The notes under the pieces were generated by a model that searched no databases, was not told where the DNA came from, and saw only the letters and a program-made list of their open reading frames with translations. A program made the position numbers and the translations under genes. From Massilia alkalitolerans DSM 17462 (lineage in GTDB: Bacteria; Pseudomonadota; Gammaproteobacteria; Burkholderiales; Burkholderiaceae_D): a DNA stretch of 64,000 nucleotides. Shown piece by piece: positions 51,271-60,240 of this stretch. Location of the stretch: positions 222,882 through 286,881 of the forward strand of contig NZ_ATYR01000002.1 in assembly GCF_000427785.1 (NCBI RefSeq). Direction: 5' to 3'. The first letter of the stretch is position 1. The number at the start of each line of letters is the position of its first letter.

Positions 51271-54008
51271 TAACGCAGGAGGCCAGCGGTACGTGCAGCC
51301 TCGTCCAAGGTGTCCCCAATCAAAGCCATATTCTGTATCGCCGCCAGGCCCCACGTTACTGCGCCATTGGTCGAGTAACCAGTTTCCTCGATGATCGGCC
51401 GCAGTACCGACGGCCCAGCGATATGGGTTGGGGTCCGCATCACGCCTCCGTAGCGCTGTTCACTAAAGAACTCTGACCACGCGCGCAGGGCAAGCTTGCG
51501 GTCGGCCTCATGGTACGCCGCATATGCGGTAATCCTAGAGTGTGAGCCCACCAACGAGCGCCCTTTGGGCTCCGTTCCTAGATGTTTCACCAGCTCGGCT
51601 GCGGGCGCATTGTAGTAGCGACTGTACTCCAGCCACGCCTTCCGGTATTTGGGCGCATCGATCAGCGTCAGCAGTTCGGAATTGAGCTCACCGATGCCGA
51701 ACGCGCCGTTCAGCGAGGAGAAGCGCATGCCGCGTCCGCCATCTGTGAACCGGCCGGTCTTCGGATCGTAGGGCGCCGAGGCGGCAAACCAGCGGTGCGG
51801 TAACGCGGCGATACTGTCCATCCCGGCCAATAAGCGGTCCCGCCAGCGACGGTCGCCGGTGCGCTCCCATTCGGTCAGCCAGGCAGGGGCGATCGAACCC
51901 CATACCATGCCAAACTCGGTGTCGACCATGCCGGCCGGCGTGTTCCCGTCGGGATCCTTCTTTAACTTGCGGGAAATATTGATGCGGGCCAGGTCATGGT
52001 CCACATGCAGCAAGTCGCGCATCAAATCGCCTGCCCGTTCATCGGCTGTCAGGAAGTAATAGATCCGGCGATAGGCGGCGTTCGATACACGCGGCTGCTT
52101 GGACGAGTCGGACCAGTGCGTCACTCCATGGCGCGTGCCAAATCCCTTGAAGCGGCCAAGGTGATAGACGTCGACCTCGCCGGTGTGGCGCGTCATTGCC
52201 TCGGCAAAGCGGAACACATCTGCGCGGCCGGTACGGAGGTAGGAATACCACAGCCACAGGTCAGTCGCCAGTTCTGAATTGTCCCACGCGAATCCGCCGA
52301 TATCGTAGCGCCACATGTGTCGGTCGGCATCGTAGTCATGCATGATGTCGCCGAAGTTCCAGAAACCGTACCAGCGCCGCTGCTCTACTTCACGCATGTA
52401 CTGCTCGAGCTGATAAGTGAGGCGGGTCTCAAGCAGCTTGCGCCCTGGCGTCGACGAATCAGCCACGTCCCAGTCACCGAACACGCCAGCCTGGTGGATC
52501 CGTTCCGGCGCCAGAACCGGCCGCGCAGGTGCGGCAACCTGGGTCGCCATGTCCGAGAACACCTGATTGGTTGGTGTGCTGCCGAGCACCCATAGCGTAA
52601 GCTCGGAGGTGCTGGCGATACCGACCGGAGTATCCCATCCGGGCTCATAGTCCTCATAGGTGATGTTGAGGTTTTCCATCTGGTGCTCGACCGTTTCCAG
52701 GCCCGTGGCGTCCCGGTAGGGACGCAGGTCCATGGGGCCGCCGGCGGGCGACCATAGCCAAGCCGTGAGCTCGGCCTCGGCCGTGTGCGCACCGCGAATG
52801 TCAAGCCCAGTGGGCGTGCGCTGCCAGAAGTCCTTCAGGCCTACCGCGACGCCACCCGCTGCGCCGCCAACGTAGGCGAGTCCTTTGGTACGGTGACCCG
52901 AATTCGAATCAATCCATGGATGACCGGCACCCACGCGCTTCCGGATCGTGAAGCCGTCGGCATTAGCTTGCGAAAGCGAGACATCGCCCCATTGCGGCAC
53001 CCACTTCAGTCCCTCACGTACCGCTTTGGCCATGCCTTCCAGCGGCGGCAAGGCGCGACCCGCAATCTGTGCTTCCCGATAGGGTTTGCCAGGGTCACGC
53101 CGTAGTCCTGTCACCGGAAGCACCGCCTCGGCCCAGACACCGACATCTTCTCCCGACAGCCGGACATGGCGGTCATAGGCAGCGTCGGTGAGTGGCACCT
53201 TCGCCGTTACTCCCAGTGCGCGGATGAAATCCTTGCTTGGATCACCGTCGAACACGAAACTATGCACGATGCGCACGCTTTCTGCACCAGTATGGAAATA
53301 CAGGCGCACGCTGAACGGCAGCCACTCGCGCCCCTCCCCGCTGTGCATCCCTTCCAGCTTGAGGACGGCACGCACTGGACCACGTTGCTCTACAGTGACC
53401 TTATTGAGCTTGCTGGTGAAGCGCTGGCGGCGCAGCCCTCCGGTAGCGTCCAAATCCGGCTGGTCCTGTGTCTCCCCTGCCAAGCGCAGTTCACGCATTG
53501 TGACGCGTCCTGTGCGTGCCGCCGACTCGATGAGGTTGGAACCAGTACGGGGCACGATCCATTCGAGGTCGCCTGATCGGATAATGATGCGCTCAGTCGT
53601 CTCCTGAAGTACGACCGGATGGGCAGGCGTCGCCGGTCGCCCTGGGCGCAGACGCAGCATTTTTGCGCTCACCCCTGCCGGCACCGCATGGGCGCTCCAC
53701 TTCAGCGAGCCATCGGGCCAGTAGGCAGTAGGCCAGGACTGTACCGGCACTGCTCGTTCGCCGTCCAGTAGTTGAAACGCCGTATCGGCCTTGACGGTCC
53801 CACGCGGCCATGGCACCCCGACGGTCGCACCTTCAAAACGGGCGGGCGGCGCACCGTCCAGCCACTGCAGAGCGGTTTCGGACACCGGAATGGCGCGGCC
53901 GCCGCGATTGGCGGTAGCCGCCTGTGCGAGGAAGGGCATTGCCGGCAGCGTGGTCAAGGCAAACGCGCCCTGAATGAGCCGGCGGCGGGTAGGCGAGGAA
54001 ATGGACAT
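51270..54008 (-). CDS. Exo-rhamnogalacturonan lyase, PL26 / YetA-like, Tat-exported
   Basis: A 912-aa exported protein of the PcRGLX/YetA family (PL26). It removes unsaturated rhamnosyl-galacturonate disaccharides from the end of pectin RG-I. The N-terminus RRRLIQGAFALTTLPAMPFLAQA is a twin-arginine signal (residues about 9-32). Family-like segments include YGFWNFGDIMHDYDADRHMW, FAWDNSELATDLWLWYSYL and TGEVDVYHLGRFKGFGTRHG. The catalytic residues are not marked with certainty. The ATG at 54008 follows from the Tat motif. A perfect inverted repeat lies 19-39 bp upstream. It is the last gene of the leftward RG-I block. Confidence 0.82.
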   Translation of the reverse strand: MSISSPTRRRLIQGAFALTTLPAMPFLAQAATANRGGRAIPVSETALQWLDGAPPARFEGATVGVPWPRGTVKADTAFQLLDGERAVPVQSWPTAYWPDGSLKWSAHAVPAGVSAKMLRLRPGRPATPAHPVVLQETTERIIIRSGDLEWIVPRTGSNLIESAARTGRVTMRELRLAGETQDQPDLDATGGLRRQRFTSKLNKVTVEQRGPVRAVLKLEGMHSGEGREWLPFSVRLYFHTGAESVRIVHSFVFDGDPSKDFIRALGVTAKVPLTDAAYDRHVRLSGEDVGVWAEAVLPVTGLRRDPGKPYREAQIAGRALPPLEGMAKAVREGLKWVPQWGDVSLSQANADGFTIRKRVGAGHPWIDSNSGHRTKGLAYVGGAAGGVAVGLKDFWQRTPTGLDIRGAHTAEAELTAWLWSPAGGPMDLRPYRDATGLETVEHQMENLNITYEDYEPGWDTPVGIASTSELTLWVLGSTPTNQVFSDMATQVAAPARPVLAPERIHQAGVFGDWDVADSSTPGRKLLETRLTYQLEQYMREVEQRRWYGFWNFGDIMHDYDADRHMWRYDIGGFAWDNSELATDLWLWYSYLRTGRADVFRFAEAMTRHTGEVDVYHLGRFKGFGTRHGVTHWSDSSKQPRVSNAAYRRIYYFLTADERAGDLMRDLLHVDHDLARINISRKLKKDPDGNTPAGMVDTEFGMVWGSIAPAWLTEWERTGDRRWRDRLLAGMDSIAALPHRWFAASAPYDPKTGRFTDGGRGMRFSSLNGAFGIGELNSELLTLIDAPKYRKAWLEYSRYYNAPAAELVKHLGTEPKGRSLVGSHSRITAYAAYHEADRKLALRAWSEFFSEQRYGGVMRTPTHIAGPSVLRPIIEETGYSTNGAVTWGLAAIQNMALIGDTLDEAARTAGLLR

Positions 54009-54026
54009 GAGTATGCTTCTATAAGA

Positions 54027-54047
54027 ATCCACATGGAGCATGTGGAT
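54027..54047. promoter_or_regulatory. Perfect inverted repeat before the PL26 start (candidate operator)
   Basis: ATCCACATG and CATGTGGAT are perfect 9-bp arms around a GAG spacer, 19-39 bp upstream of the PL26 start. The site is close to the ribosome-binding region and between this gene and the GH2 stop (54132), so a DNA operator or an mRNA hairpin controlling PL26 are both possible. Confidence 0.5.
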
Positions 54048-54131
54048 GAACTATCAAATATGATGACATCAGGATTTGCTGCTCGCGCCATCGGGCACGA
54101 GCAGCTGCATGGCTTCGGCGCATCAATGCGG

Positions 54132-57053
54132 TTATGGCGCAACCGTCACGCTGAACTCTCCGACATACGTCTTTCCTGCTACGGTAGGAAGCATCGGCGC
54201 CGGTGCCTCAGGCGCCCAATGCTTGGTACCGCGTCCGGCCACGTTCGAGAGCAGCCGCACGGTGCCCGCGGTACCGCTGGCTGTATCGAGGTATCCATGG
54301 TGGGCAATTCTGACCATGCCGGGCGCGCCGGCCAGCTCCACCCATCTCGTGCTCTTTACGCCAGTGGTCTGCGACGTACCCAATGCCCCCTCCCATACGC
54401 CAAGGATCGCGGCGGTGGACTCGTTCGGATAAGCATCGAGAGGTCCTAGTCCGAGCCAGCGCAGCCGGTCTAGTCCCGGAGCAGGAGCCATATCGATGCC
54501 GACATGCGGCAGCCAGGGGGCTGCAACTGCTGGCGCAATGACATAACGCACCTGCAGGACGCCGTCGGGTGCTATCCGGTACGTGTACTCCGCGGCGAAG
54601 CGGTTGGCCGCGTCAACTAGGTAGTCGACTTTGGCACGCAGCAGCACGCCGTCCTCGCCAGACGTCACACTCCATGTCTTTGCTACGGCGCGCCACGTAT
54701 TCAGGTCTGGCAAGGCCGCCAGCACGCCCGGCTTTGCCAGCATGGTCTCGTTATCGTTCAGTTTGCGCCACAGGGTCGGCCTGAAGTCGCTCAGCACCCT
54801 TTTTCCGGCATGCGTGATGGAGGCCAGGTGCCCCGACTTCGGGTCGAATACGAAGCTGGTTGGTCCCGCATGCACACGGACCTCAGTGCCTTGCTCGACC
54901 CTTAGCGCCACCGGGGGGCGCTTGACGGAAACCGGTGCGGTTGCAGGCAGCAATTCGACGCTACGGCGTGTGAGCTCGCTGCCATCGGCGCGCACGAAGC
55001 GCAGCTGGACGGAGTACGTAGCGCCCGGTCGAACCGATGTGATCGCGCGCAGCGGCAGCGCGAGTGATGCAGTGGCATGCGGTTCTCCAGCGAGCGTGGC
55101 GTTGCCAGCAGCCAGGCTGCGCGCATCCTCCATCACGCTCCACTCGATCTTGATATTCTTAAGGTCGGTAAAGTCGAAATCGTTCTGGATCGGCAGCACC
55201 ACGCTGTCCTGCCCCGGCGTGAAGCCTGCCTGAGAGATGGTCGGATAAACCGGCGCGTAGACCGCCTTGGTCTCCCAGTAGTCACGGGTGGGCTTGCGAT
55301 ACGAATCGACAATCCCATCCCACCCATCGGGCAAGACCTTCAGCGTTTTCTCCAGTGAGCCATCGGCCTTGCGGTCCTGGAAGCGAAGTCCCTGGTCGGC
55401 CCACATCCAGATTGCCCCCCCGGCGCCGGCCGGGTGGCGCGTCAGCGCTCGCCAACGCTCCGCGAGGCCGCCGAAGCCATCATTGGCGTAGGCATGGGTG
55501 AACTCCGTGGTGATCACCGGACGGGTCGAGCGGGCGGCGAACTCATCGTATTCGCTGGCAGTCCAGTAATGAGGCGCCATGATGTCGATCTCTGCCGGCA
55601 GCCACGATTCCGCGCGCCAAGGCAGCAGGACCGGGCGCGTCGGGTCCCAGCCCTTGACCGCCTGTACCGAACCCATATGCAGTGACGTCAGCGGATCTTC
55701 GTTCCCCACCGCCCAGAAAATCACGGATGGACGGTTGACGTCGCGTGCCACCGTCGCGTAGCTGCGCAACAGTACGGCGGACGTGTAGGCCGGATTGTGC
55801 GCCGCCCCTCCCCCGTAGCCCATGGCGATCTCATTACCGACATACATCCCCATCTCGTCGCACAGCTCGATAAATCCCTTTGCAGACGGATAGTGGGCCA
55901 GGCGGATGAAGTTGATGTTAGCTTCCTTCATCAGCCGGATGTCTTCGATCCAGTGTTCGCGGGTGGTGGCGCGGCCGACGTCGGGATGCTCTTCGTGGCG
56001 GTTCACCCCGCGCAGTTTGACGGCTTGCCCGTTGATGCGGAATACGCCGCCCTCCCATGAAATTTGACGGAAACCGACCCTCTCATGCTTTTCATGGGTG
56101 ACCTTGCCCCCCTCGATCAGCTGCACCCGAAGATTATAAAGATTAGGGGTCTCGGCGGTCCAGTGCAGCGGCCGCTGCACGTGGAGCGTCGCGCTTGTCT
56201 CGCGACTGGTGCCGGCATGCCCCTGGTGCTCGACCTCATGACTTAGCACAGTACGGCCCGCCTGATCGAGGAGCGTCAGACGCACACTGTACGGGTTGCC
56301 AGGGCCAACGTAATTGCCTGGCACAGTGGTCTTACGCACATCGGGCACCATCACGCGGACCTTCAGTTCAGCATCACGAAACTGGGCGTCAAACACCGTT
56401 TGCACGCCAATACTATCGAGCCAGCGCTGCTTGGGACTGGATTCCAGCGTTACGTCACGATATATTCCCCCGAGCGACCAGTCGTCGTTGGTATCGAACT
56501 CATAATCGGCATACACCTGACGTACCCTTACCGCCAGCACGTTTTCAGCTCCCTTCTTGATGTGCGGGGTAATGTCGAATGCGAATTCAGTAAATCCGCT
56601 GTCGTGATTGCCGACATGCTTCCCGTTCAGCCAGACTTCGGCCGCTGCCCACACACCCCCGAAGCGCAACAGAACGCGGGCATCGTTCCATCCCGCCGGC
56701 ATCCTGAACCGCTTCAGGTAGAAACCTTGCGCGCCCTGCTTGCCGGCGAATTTCTTGTATGTCGGCTGCTCGAAACCATGCAGCGCCCAATTGGACGGAA
56801 CCGGCAGTGGCTGAAAAGCTTTGGCATCAAAGCCGGGCTGGTGAAAATCGGCGAGCGCCTGCGCGGCCGCTTCGGTCGGCGCGTGAGCAAACTGCCAGGT
56901 GCCATTGAGCGACACCACGTTCGCTTGCGTGCTTGTGCTGACCGATGCGTTCAGTGCCGAGGCTGTACCAGAGAACAGCAGGCTTGAGCAAGCGACGCAC
57001 AACTGCATCGCCAACATCGCGCCGACCGAATGGGAGAATAATTGCTTGACCAT
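54132..57053 (-). CDS. Beta-galactosidase, glycoside hydrolase family 2 (LacZ-type)
   Basis: A 973-aa exported GH2 enzyme. A signal peptide spans residues 1-33. A sugar-binding jelly-roll domain is at about 45-215 (VPSNWALHGFEQPTYKKFAG, LNGKHVGNHDSGFTEF), followed by an Ig-like domain and a TIM barrel from about 335. The acid/base Glu is in FWAVGNEDP and the nucleophile Glu in ITTEFTHAY. The C-terminal half contains a Bgal small-chain domain (TSFVFDPKSGHLASITHAGK). It should release galactose from beta-linked side chains of RG-I. The start at 57053 precedes the signal peptide; the ribosome site is weak. It is 124 bp upstream of PL26 on the same strand. Confidence 0.88.
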   Translation of the reverse strand: MVKQLFSHSVGAMLAMQLCVACSSLLFSGTASALNASVSTSTQANVVSLNGTWQFAHAPTEAAAQALADFHQPGFDAKAFQPLPVPSNWALHGFEQPTYKKFAGKQGAQGFYLKRFRMPAGWNDARVLLRFGGVWAAAEVWLNGKHVGNHDSGFTEFAFDITPHIKKGAENVLAVRVRQVYADYEFDTNDDWSLGGIYRDVTLESSPKQRWLDSIGVQTVFDAQFRDAELKVRVMVPDVRKTTVPGNYVGPGNPYSVRLTLLDQAGRTVLSHEVEHQGHAGTSRETSATLHVQRPLHWTAETPNLYNLRVQLIEGGKVTHEKHERVGFRQISWEGGVFRINGQAVKLRGVNRHEEHPDVGRATTREHWIEDIRLMKEANINFIRLAHYPSAKGFIELCDEMGMYVGNEIAMGYGGGAAHNPAYTSAVLLRSYATVARDVNRPSVIFWAVGNEDPLTSLHMGSVQAVKGWDPTRPVLLPWRAESWLPAEIDIMAPHYWTASEYDEFAARSTRPVITTEFTHAYANDGFGGLAERWRALTRHPAGAGGAIWMWADQGLRFQDRKADGSLEKTLKVLPDGWDGIVDSYRKPTRDYWETKAVYAPVYPTISQAGFTPGQDSVVLPIQNDFDFTDLKNIKIEWSVMEDARSLAAGNATLAGEPHATASLALPLRAITSVRPGATYSVQLRFVRADGSELTRRSVELLPATAPVSVKRPPVALRVEQGTEVRVHAGPTSFVFDPKSGHLASITHAGKRVLSDFRPTLWRKLNDNETMLAKPGVLAALPDLNTWRAVAKTWSVTSGEDGVLLRAKVDYLVDAANRFAAEYTYRIAPDGVLQVRYVIAPAVAAPWLPHVGIDMAPAPGLDRLRWLGLGPLDAYPNESTAAILGVWEGALGTSQTTGVKSTRWVELAGAPGMVRIAHHGYLDTASGTAGTVRLLSNVAGRGTKHWAPEAPAPMLPTVAGKTYVGEFSVTVAP

Positions 57054-57442
57054 ATACCGTGATATTCCCAAAAGACGAGGTCGCCCCCGGCGGGGACGAA
57101 CGATTCGCATGCGCACAAGGTGGTGGCGTGCGCCCCGATACGACCTGCATCACATGCACCAACCACATTACAAGATGAGTTCGCAGTGCGATAGGTAGCA
57201 GCCCCCAACGATCAACATCGTGCGTATAGCCGGGTTCTCGGTAGCGCAAGACACCGCCGCGACGTGGATAAATGTGTTCCTCTTGACTGGTCTGGGCGTG
57301 AATGCATTGGCGCGCATGAAAAAAAAGCGGTAATCGGCAGGGCCGGAGACAAGTGATTACACGCGTGAATATGCGGCCTCCGCACGCAGCGCAAGCCACA
57401 CCTGGAGTCGATCAGTAATAGCGTGCGTTGCGCGGCAAGGTA
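57054..57442. other. Gene-free interval upstream of the GH2 gene
   Basis: About 390 bp between the leftward GH2 gene and the end of the sensor kinase gene. An A8 tract (57319-57326) and short AT-rich stretches are present, and the rest is GC-rich. It probably carries the GH2 promoter and kinase transcript end, but no specific element was identified. Confidence 0.4.
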
Positions 57443-58807
57443 CTACTGCCAGCCGCTGCTGCCACTGGCTGGAAGTATCAGGGTTGCTTCCATTCCGCCG
57501 CCTGGCAGGTTCGCCAGCGTGACGTTGCCGTTATGCTGGGCGGCTATGTTTCGGGCGATGGTAAGTCCTAGGCCGGTGCCGCCCGATTTACGCGAGCGGG
57601 AAGACTCGACCCGATAGAACGGATCGAATACGCGCTCCAGTTCGGCCTCATCGATTCCTGGCCCACAATCACGAATGCGCACGAACACTTGATTACCGCT
57701 ACGCTCAATCGATACTACGGCTTCTTGCCCGTATTTGACGGCGTTATCGATCAAGTTGTTCAAGCAGCGCCGCAAAGCCTGCGGACGACCGATCAAGGCA
57801 CTGTAAGAATGCCCCTGAACTGTCACTGGCTGCCCAGACTCGCTGGCATCGTGGCAAACGCTGTGCAACAGCGAATCGAGATCCATCGCCTGTGTGGGCT
57901 CGACGGAATCTGTGCTTCGTGCCAGGTCGAGTCCTTCACGCACCATGCTCAAGACAGCCGCGAGGTCACCGAGCAGCTGTTCCTTCAGCTCTTCGTTCTC
58001 GACCTTCTCCAGGCGGAAGCGCATGCGCGTCAACGGTGTCTGCAGGTCGTGGGTGATCGCCGCTAGCATGACCGTGCGCTGGCGGATGTACTCACGAATC
58101 ATGGCCTGCATGGTATTCAAAGCACCGCTGGCCTTGCGTATCTCGGCCGCACCGTTGAGCGGCAGCGGTGCCTGGTTGATATCCTTCCCGAGCCGTAGCG
58201 CCGCATTGGCGAGATCGTCGAGCGGACGCACGGTCATTCTGGCGATCCAGTACGCGAGCACCACGGTGGATATCAGGAACAGCAGGATTCCAAGCAGGTA
58301 GTTGGCGTTCTCTGGGCGCGGCATCCCCGGCGGCACGACGGATATGCGGATGCGGTCTCCATCCGGCATGATGACACTGAGGTTTTCGCATATGCCCTCC
58401 CAGCGCAAGTTGTAGCGGCCGAAGATGGTCGGCTGCAGCAACTTCCGGTCACACTCCGGCGCCCGCGACGCCAGCGCACGTACCTTGAAGCCCTCCCCCA
58501 TGCGCGCCTGCAACGTGCGCGCGTAAGCTGTCGGCTCGACTGGCGGTTCGCTGACTTTCTCGAGGCTGAGCCTGGCGCCCTGCTTGTTGGTCGCGGCAAG
58601 GAAGGCCTCGCGCTGATCCGGCGGGATATCCTTCACCTCGTTCAGCACCTGGACCGAGCGATTAAGCACCAGTACGTTGCGGGCTTCCTCAGCGGCGCGG
58701 AGCCGTTCGGCCTCGGCGATCACCTGAGTCACGGTTGCTGAGGCGACGACGCCGGCCACCAGCAAAGCCGTGACGCGGCCGACCATCGTATCGAACGTGA
58801 ATCCCAT
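57443..58807 (-). CDS. EnvZ-type sensor histidine kinase
   Basis: A 454-aa inner-membrane kinase. TM1 is at residues 12-31 and TM2 at 169-187, enclosing a 135-residue periplasmic sensor domain with two Cys (C119, C140) that could form a disulfide. A HAMP domain follows (ARMTVRPLDDLANAALRLGK). The HisKA box ITHDLQTPLTRMRF has the phosphorylated H253. The ATPase domain has LNNLIDNAVKYG, DCGPGI and GGTGLGLTIA. Its ATG overlaps the TGA of the response regulator (TGATG), so both are one unit. Position inside the RG-I locus suggests that it senses pectin breakdown products, as inference. Confidence 0.9.
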   Translation of the reverse strand: MGFTFDTMVGRVTALLVAGVVASATVTQVIAEAERLRAAEEARNVLVLNRSVQVLNEVKDIPPDQREAFLAATNKQGARLSLEKVSEPPVEPTAYARTLQARMGEGFKVRALASRAPECDRKLLQPTIFGRYNLRWEGICENLSVIMPDGDRIRISVVPPGMPRPENANYLLGILLFLISTVVLAYWIARMTVRPLDDLANAALRLGKDINQAPLPLNGAAEIRKASGALNTMQAMIREYIRQRTVMLAAITHDLQTPLTRMRFRLEKVENEELKEQLLGDLAAVLSMVREGLDLARSTDSVEPTQAMDLDSLLHSVCHDASESGQPVTVQGHSYSALIGRPQALRRCLNNLIDNAVKYGQEAVVSIERSGNQVFVRIRDCGPGIDEAELERVFDPFYRVESSRSRKSGGTGLGLTIARNIAAQHNGNVTLANLPGGGMEATLILPASGSSGWQ

Positions 58808-59532
58808 CAGCCAACTTCGATCTGCACGTTCGCGGCGAGCACATACCCGCCGTTGCGTACCGTCTTAATGATCTTCGGCGCGCGGGTTTCTTCGCCCAGC
58901 TTGGTGCGCAGGCGGCTGATCTGGAGGTCAACCGAACGGTCGAGCGTGTCGGCGCCGCGTCCGTGCGCAAGGTTGATCAGCTGGTCGCGGTTGAGCACCT
59001 CGTTCGCATGCTCGAGGAAGACCCGTAGCAAGCGGAATTCCGCGGCCGACAGCATTACCAGCATCCCGTCCGGTCGAACGAGGTGGCGAGCAATCAGGTC
59101 GAAGGTCCAGCCTAGAAAAAGTATGCGCTGGGCCTTTTCGATTGGACTGCGCTCGGTCTGCAACGAACTCCTGCGCAACACACTGCGGATTCGCGCCAGC
59201 AGTTCGCGCGGTTCGCACGGCTTGGGCAAATAGTCGTCCGCGCCCATTTCCAAGCCCAGGATGCGGTCGAGCGCCTCGCCCTTCGCGGTCAGCATCACGA
59301 CCGGAATGACGGATTGACTGCGCAGTTTTCGACACAGGCTGAGGCCATCCTCGCCCGGCAGATTCAGGTCCAGCACCACCAGGTCGATGTGGTTCTGATC
59401 AAGCACACGCCACATCGCGCGCCCATCCTCCGCGTGCAGGGTGTGGTAGCCATTGTCGTTCAGGTAGTCGACCAGCAACTTGCAGATATCTGGGTCGTCA
59501 TCAACGACAAGAATGGTGGGAACGGAATCCAT
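58807..59532 (-). CDS. OmpR-family response regulator
   Basis: A 241-aa two-domain regulator. The receiver has the acidic pair DDDPD, phospho-acceptor D55 (VVLDLNLPG) and MLTAKGE; the C-terminal winged helix has SAAEFRLLRVFLEHANEVLN and ISRLRTKLGEE with KTVRNGGYVLA. It would be phosphorylated by the adjacent kinase and activate or repress target promoters. The ATG at 59532 was chosen; TTG two codons earlier is possible. Likely targets are the neighbouring lyase and GH2 genes, but no repeated binding site is obvious. Confidence 0.9.
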   Translation of the reverse strand: MDSVPTILVVDDDPDICKLLVDYLNDNGYHTLHAEDGRAMWRVLDQNHIDLVVLDLNLPGEDGLSLCRKLRSQSVIPVVMLTAKGEALDRILGLEMGADDYLPKPCEPRELLARIRSVLRRSSLQTERSPIEKAQRILFLGWTFDLIARHLVRPDGMLVMLSAAEFRLLRVFLEHANEVLNRDQLINLAHGRGADTLDRSVDLQISRLRTKLGEETRAPKIIKTVRNGGYVLAANVQIEVG

Positions 59533-59646
59533 TATCAATTAGTAGCGGCAAAGCCTTGTCTTGGAATGCACTACGTCACCCCTTCGAGGTGACGGATCGA
59601 AATAGAACCCTGCTGGGCTCGTCGCTCGCAGAATAATATAAAAGTA

Positions 59647-59671
59647 CCGGTCGGAAAACCCTCTCGACCGG
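59647..59671 (-). terminator. Terminator after the PEP-CTERM gene
   Basis: CCGGTCG and CGACCGG arms flank an 11-nt loop. On the minus strand a TACTTTTATATT tract follows. It separates the PEP-CTERM gene from the response regulator gene. Confidence 0.55.
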
Positions 59672-59687
59672 CACTACCCTGTCGTCG

Positions 59688-60212
59688 TTATGACGAACGC
59701 CGCCGCCTAACCAGTGCGCATGCGCCGATCGCCATCAGCGACAGCACGCCCGGTTCCGGTACGTCTTGCACGGCCGTGATAGTGAATGCAAGCAGCGGCG
59801 AGCCCGCCAACTGCTCCGGCGTATAGTACGCGTAATCCTGTGAGAAATCGTACAGACCGTTGTCGGCGCTGAGATCCAGTGAAAGCGTTGCGTCAAGATC
59901 CAGCAGATTCAAATAGAAACCCGCGTCATGCATGCCATCGGCGCCGGGAGTATTGCTCACAAAGATGCCGGTTTGAGGTGGCTCGACTCCCCCGGTCCAG
60001 ACCGTTGTGATCGCGGTAGTCTGAGCGATATCCGTCAGCAGGCCTTCAATTTGGATAATGGGTGTCGCTGCGCTGCTATCGTAAAAAAACTTGCCCTCGA
60101 AATTGCCATCCCTCCACGCCGCGTTCAGTTCATACCAACCGATCGGCGCGGCGAACACGGAGTTCCCCAGCATACCGATCACCAGTCCAAGCATCAGTAA
60201 ACATCTCTTCAT
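59688..60212 (-). CDS. PEP-CTERM sorting domain protein
   Basis: A 174-aa secreted protein. A signal peptide spans residues 1-22 (cleavage near VFA-API). The body is about 130 residues with no Cys and no known fold. The C-terminus has VPEPG (151-155), a hydrophobic helix (VLSLMAIGACALV) and an RRRR tail, the full PEP-CTERM signal. These are cleaved by exosortase EpsH/XrtA-type enzymes and anchor or secrete proteins together with exopolysaccharide. No exosortase gene lies in the window. GAGAGGAGC precedes the ATG. It follows the PL11 gene by 28 bp and is probably co-transcribed with it. Confidence 0.85.
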   Translation of the reverse strand: MKRCLLMLGLVIGMLGNSVFAAPIGWYELNAAWRDGNFEGKFFYDSSAATPIIQIEGLLTDIAQTTAITTVWTGGVEPPQTGIFVSNTPGADGMHDAGFYLNLLDLDATLSLDLSADNGLYDFSQDYAYYTPEQLAGSPLLAFTITAVQDVPEPGVLSLMAIGACALVRRRRSS

Positions 60213-60240
60213 TGCATTTGCTCCTCTCTCGTTGTAAAAC

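Noticed and set aside
51008-51394. 128-codon rightward frame in the decayed interval, overlapping the end of the PL26 gene
   Set aside because: It overlaps a well supported gene and includes the 13-bp stem-loop; no family likeness.
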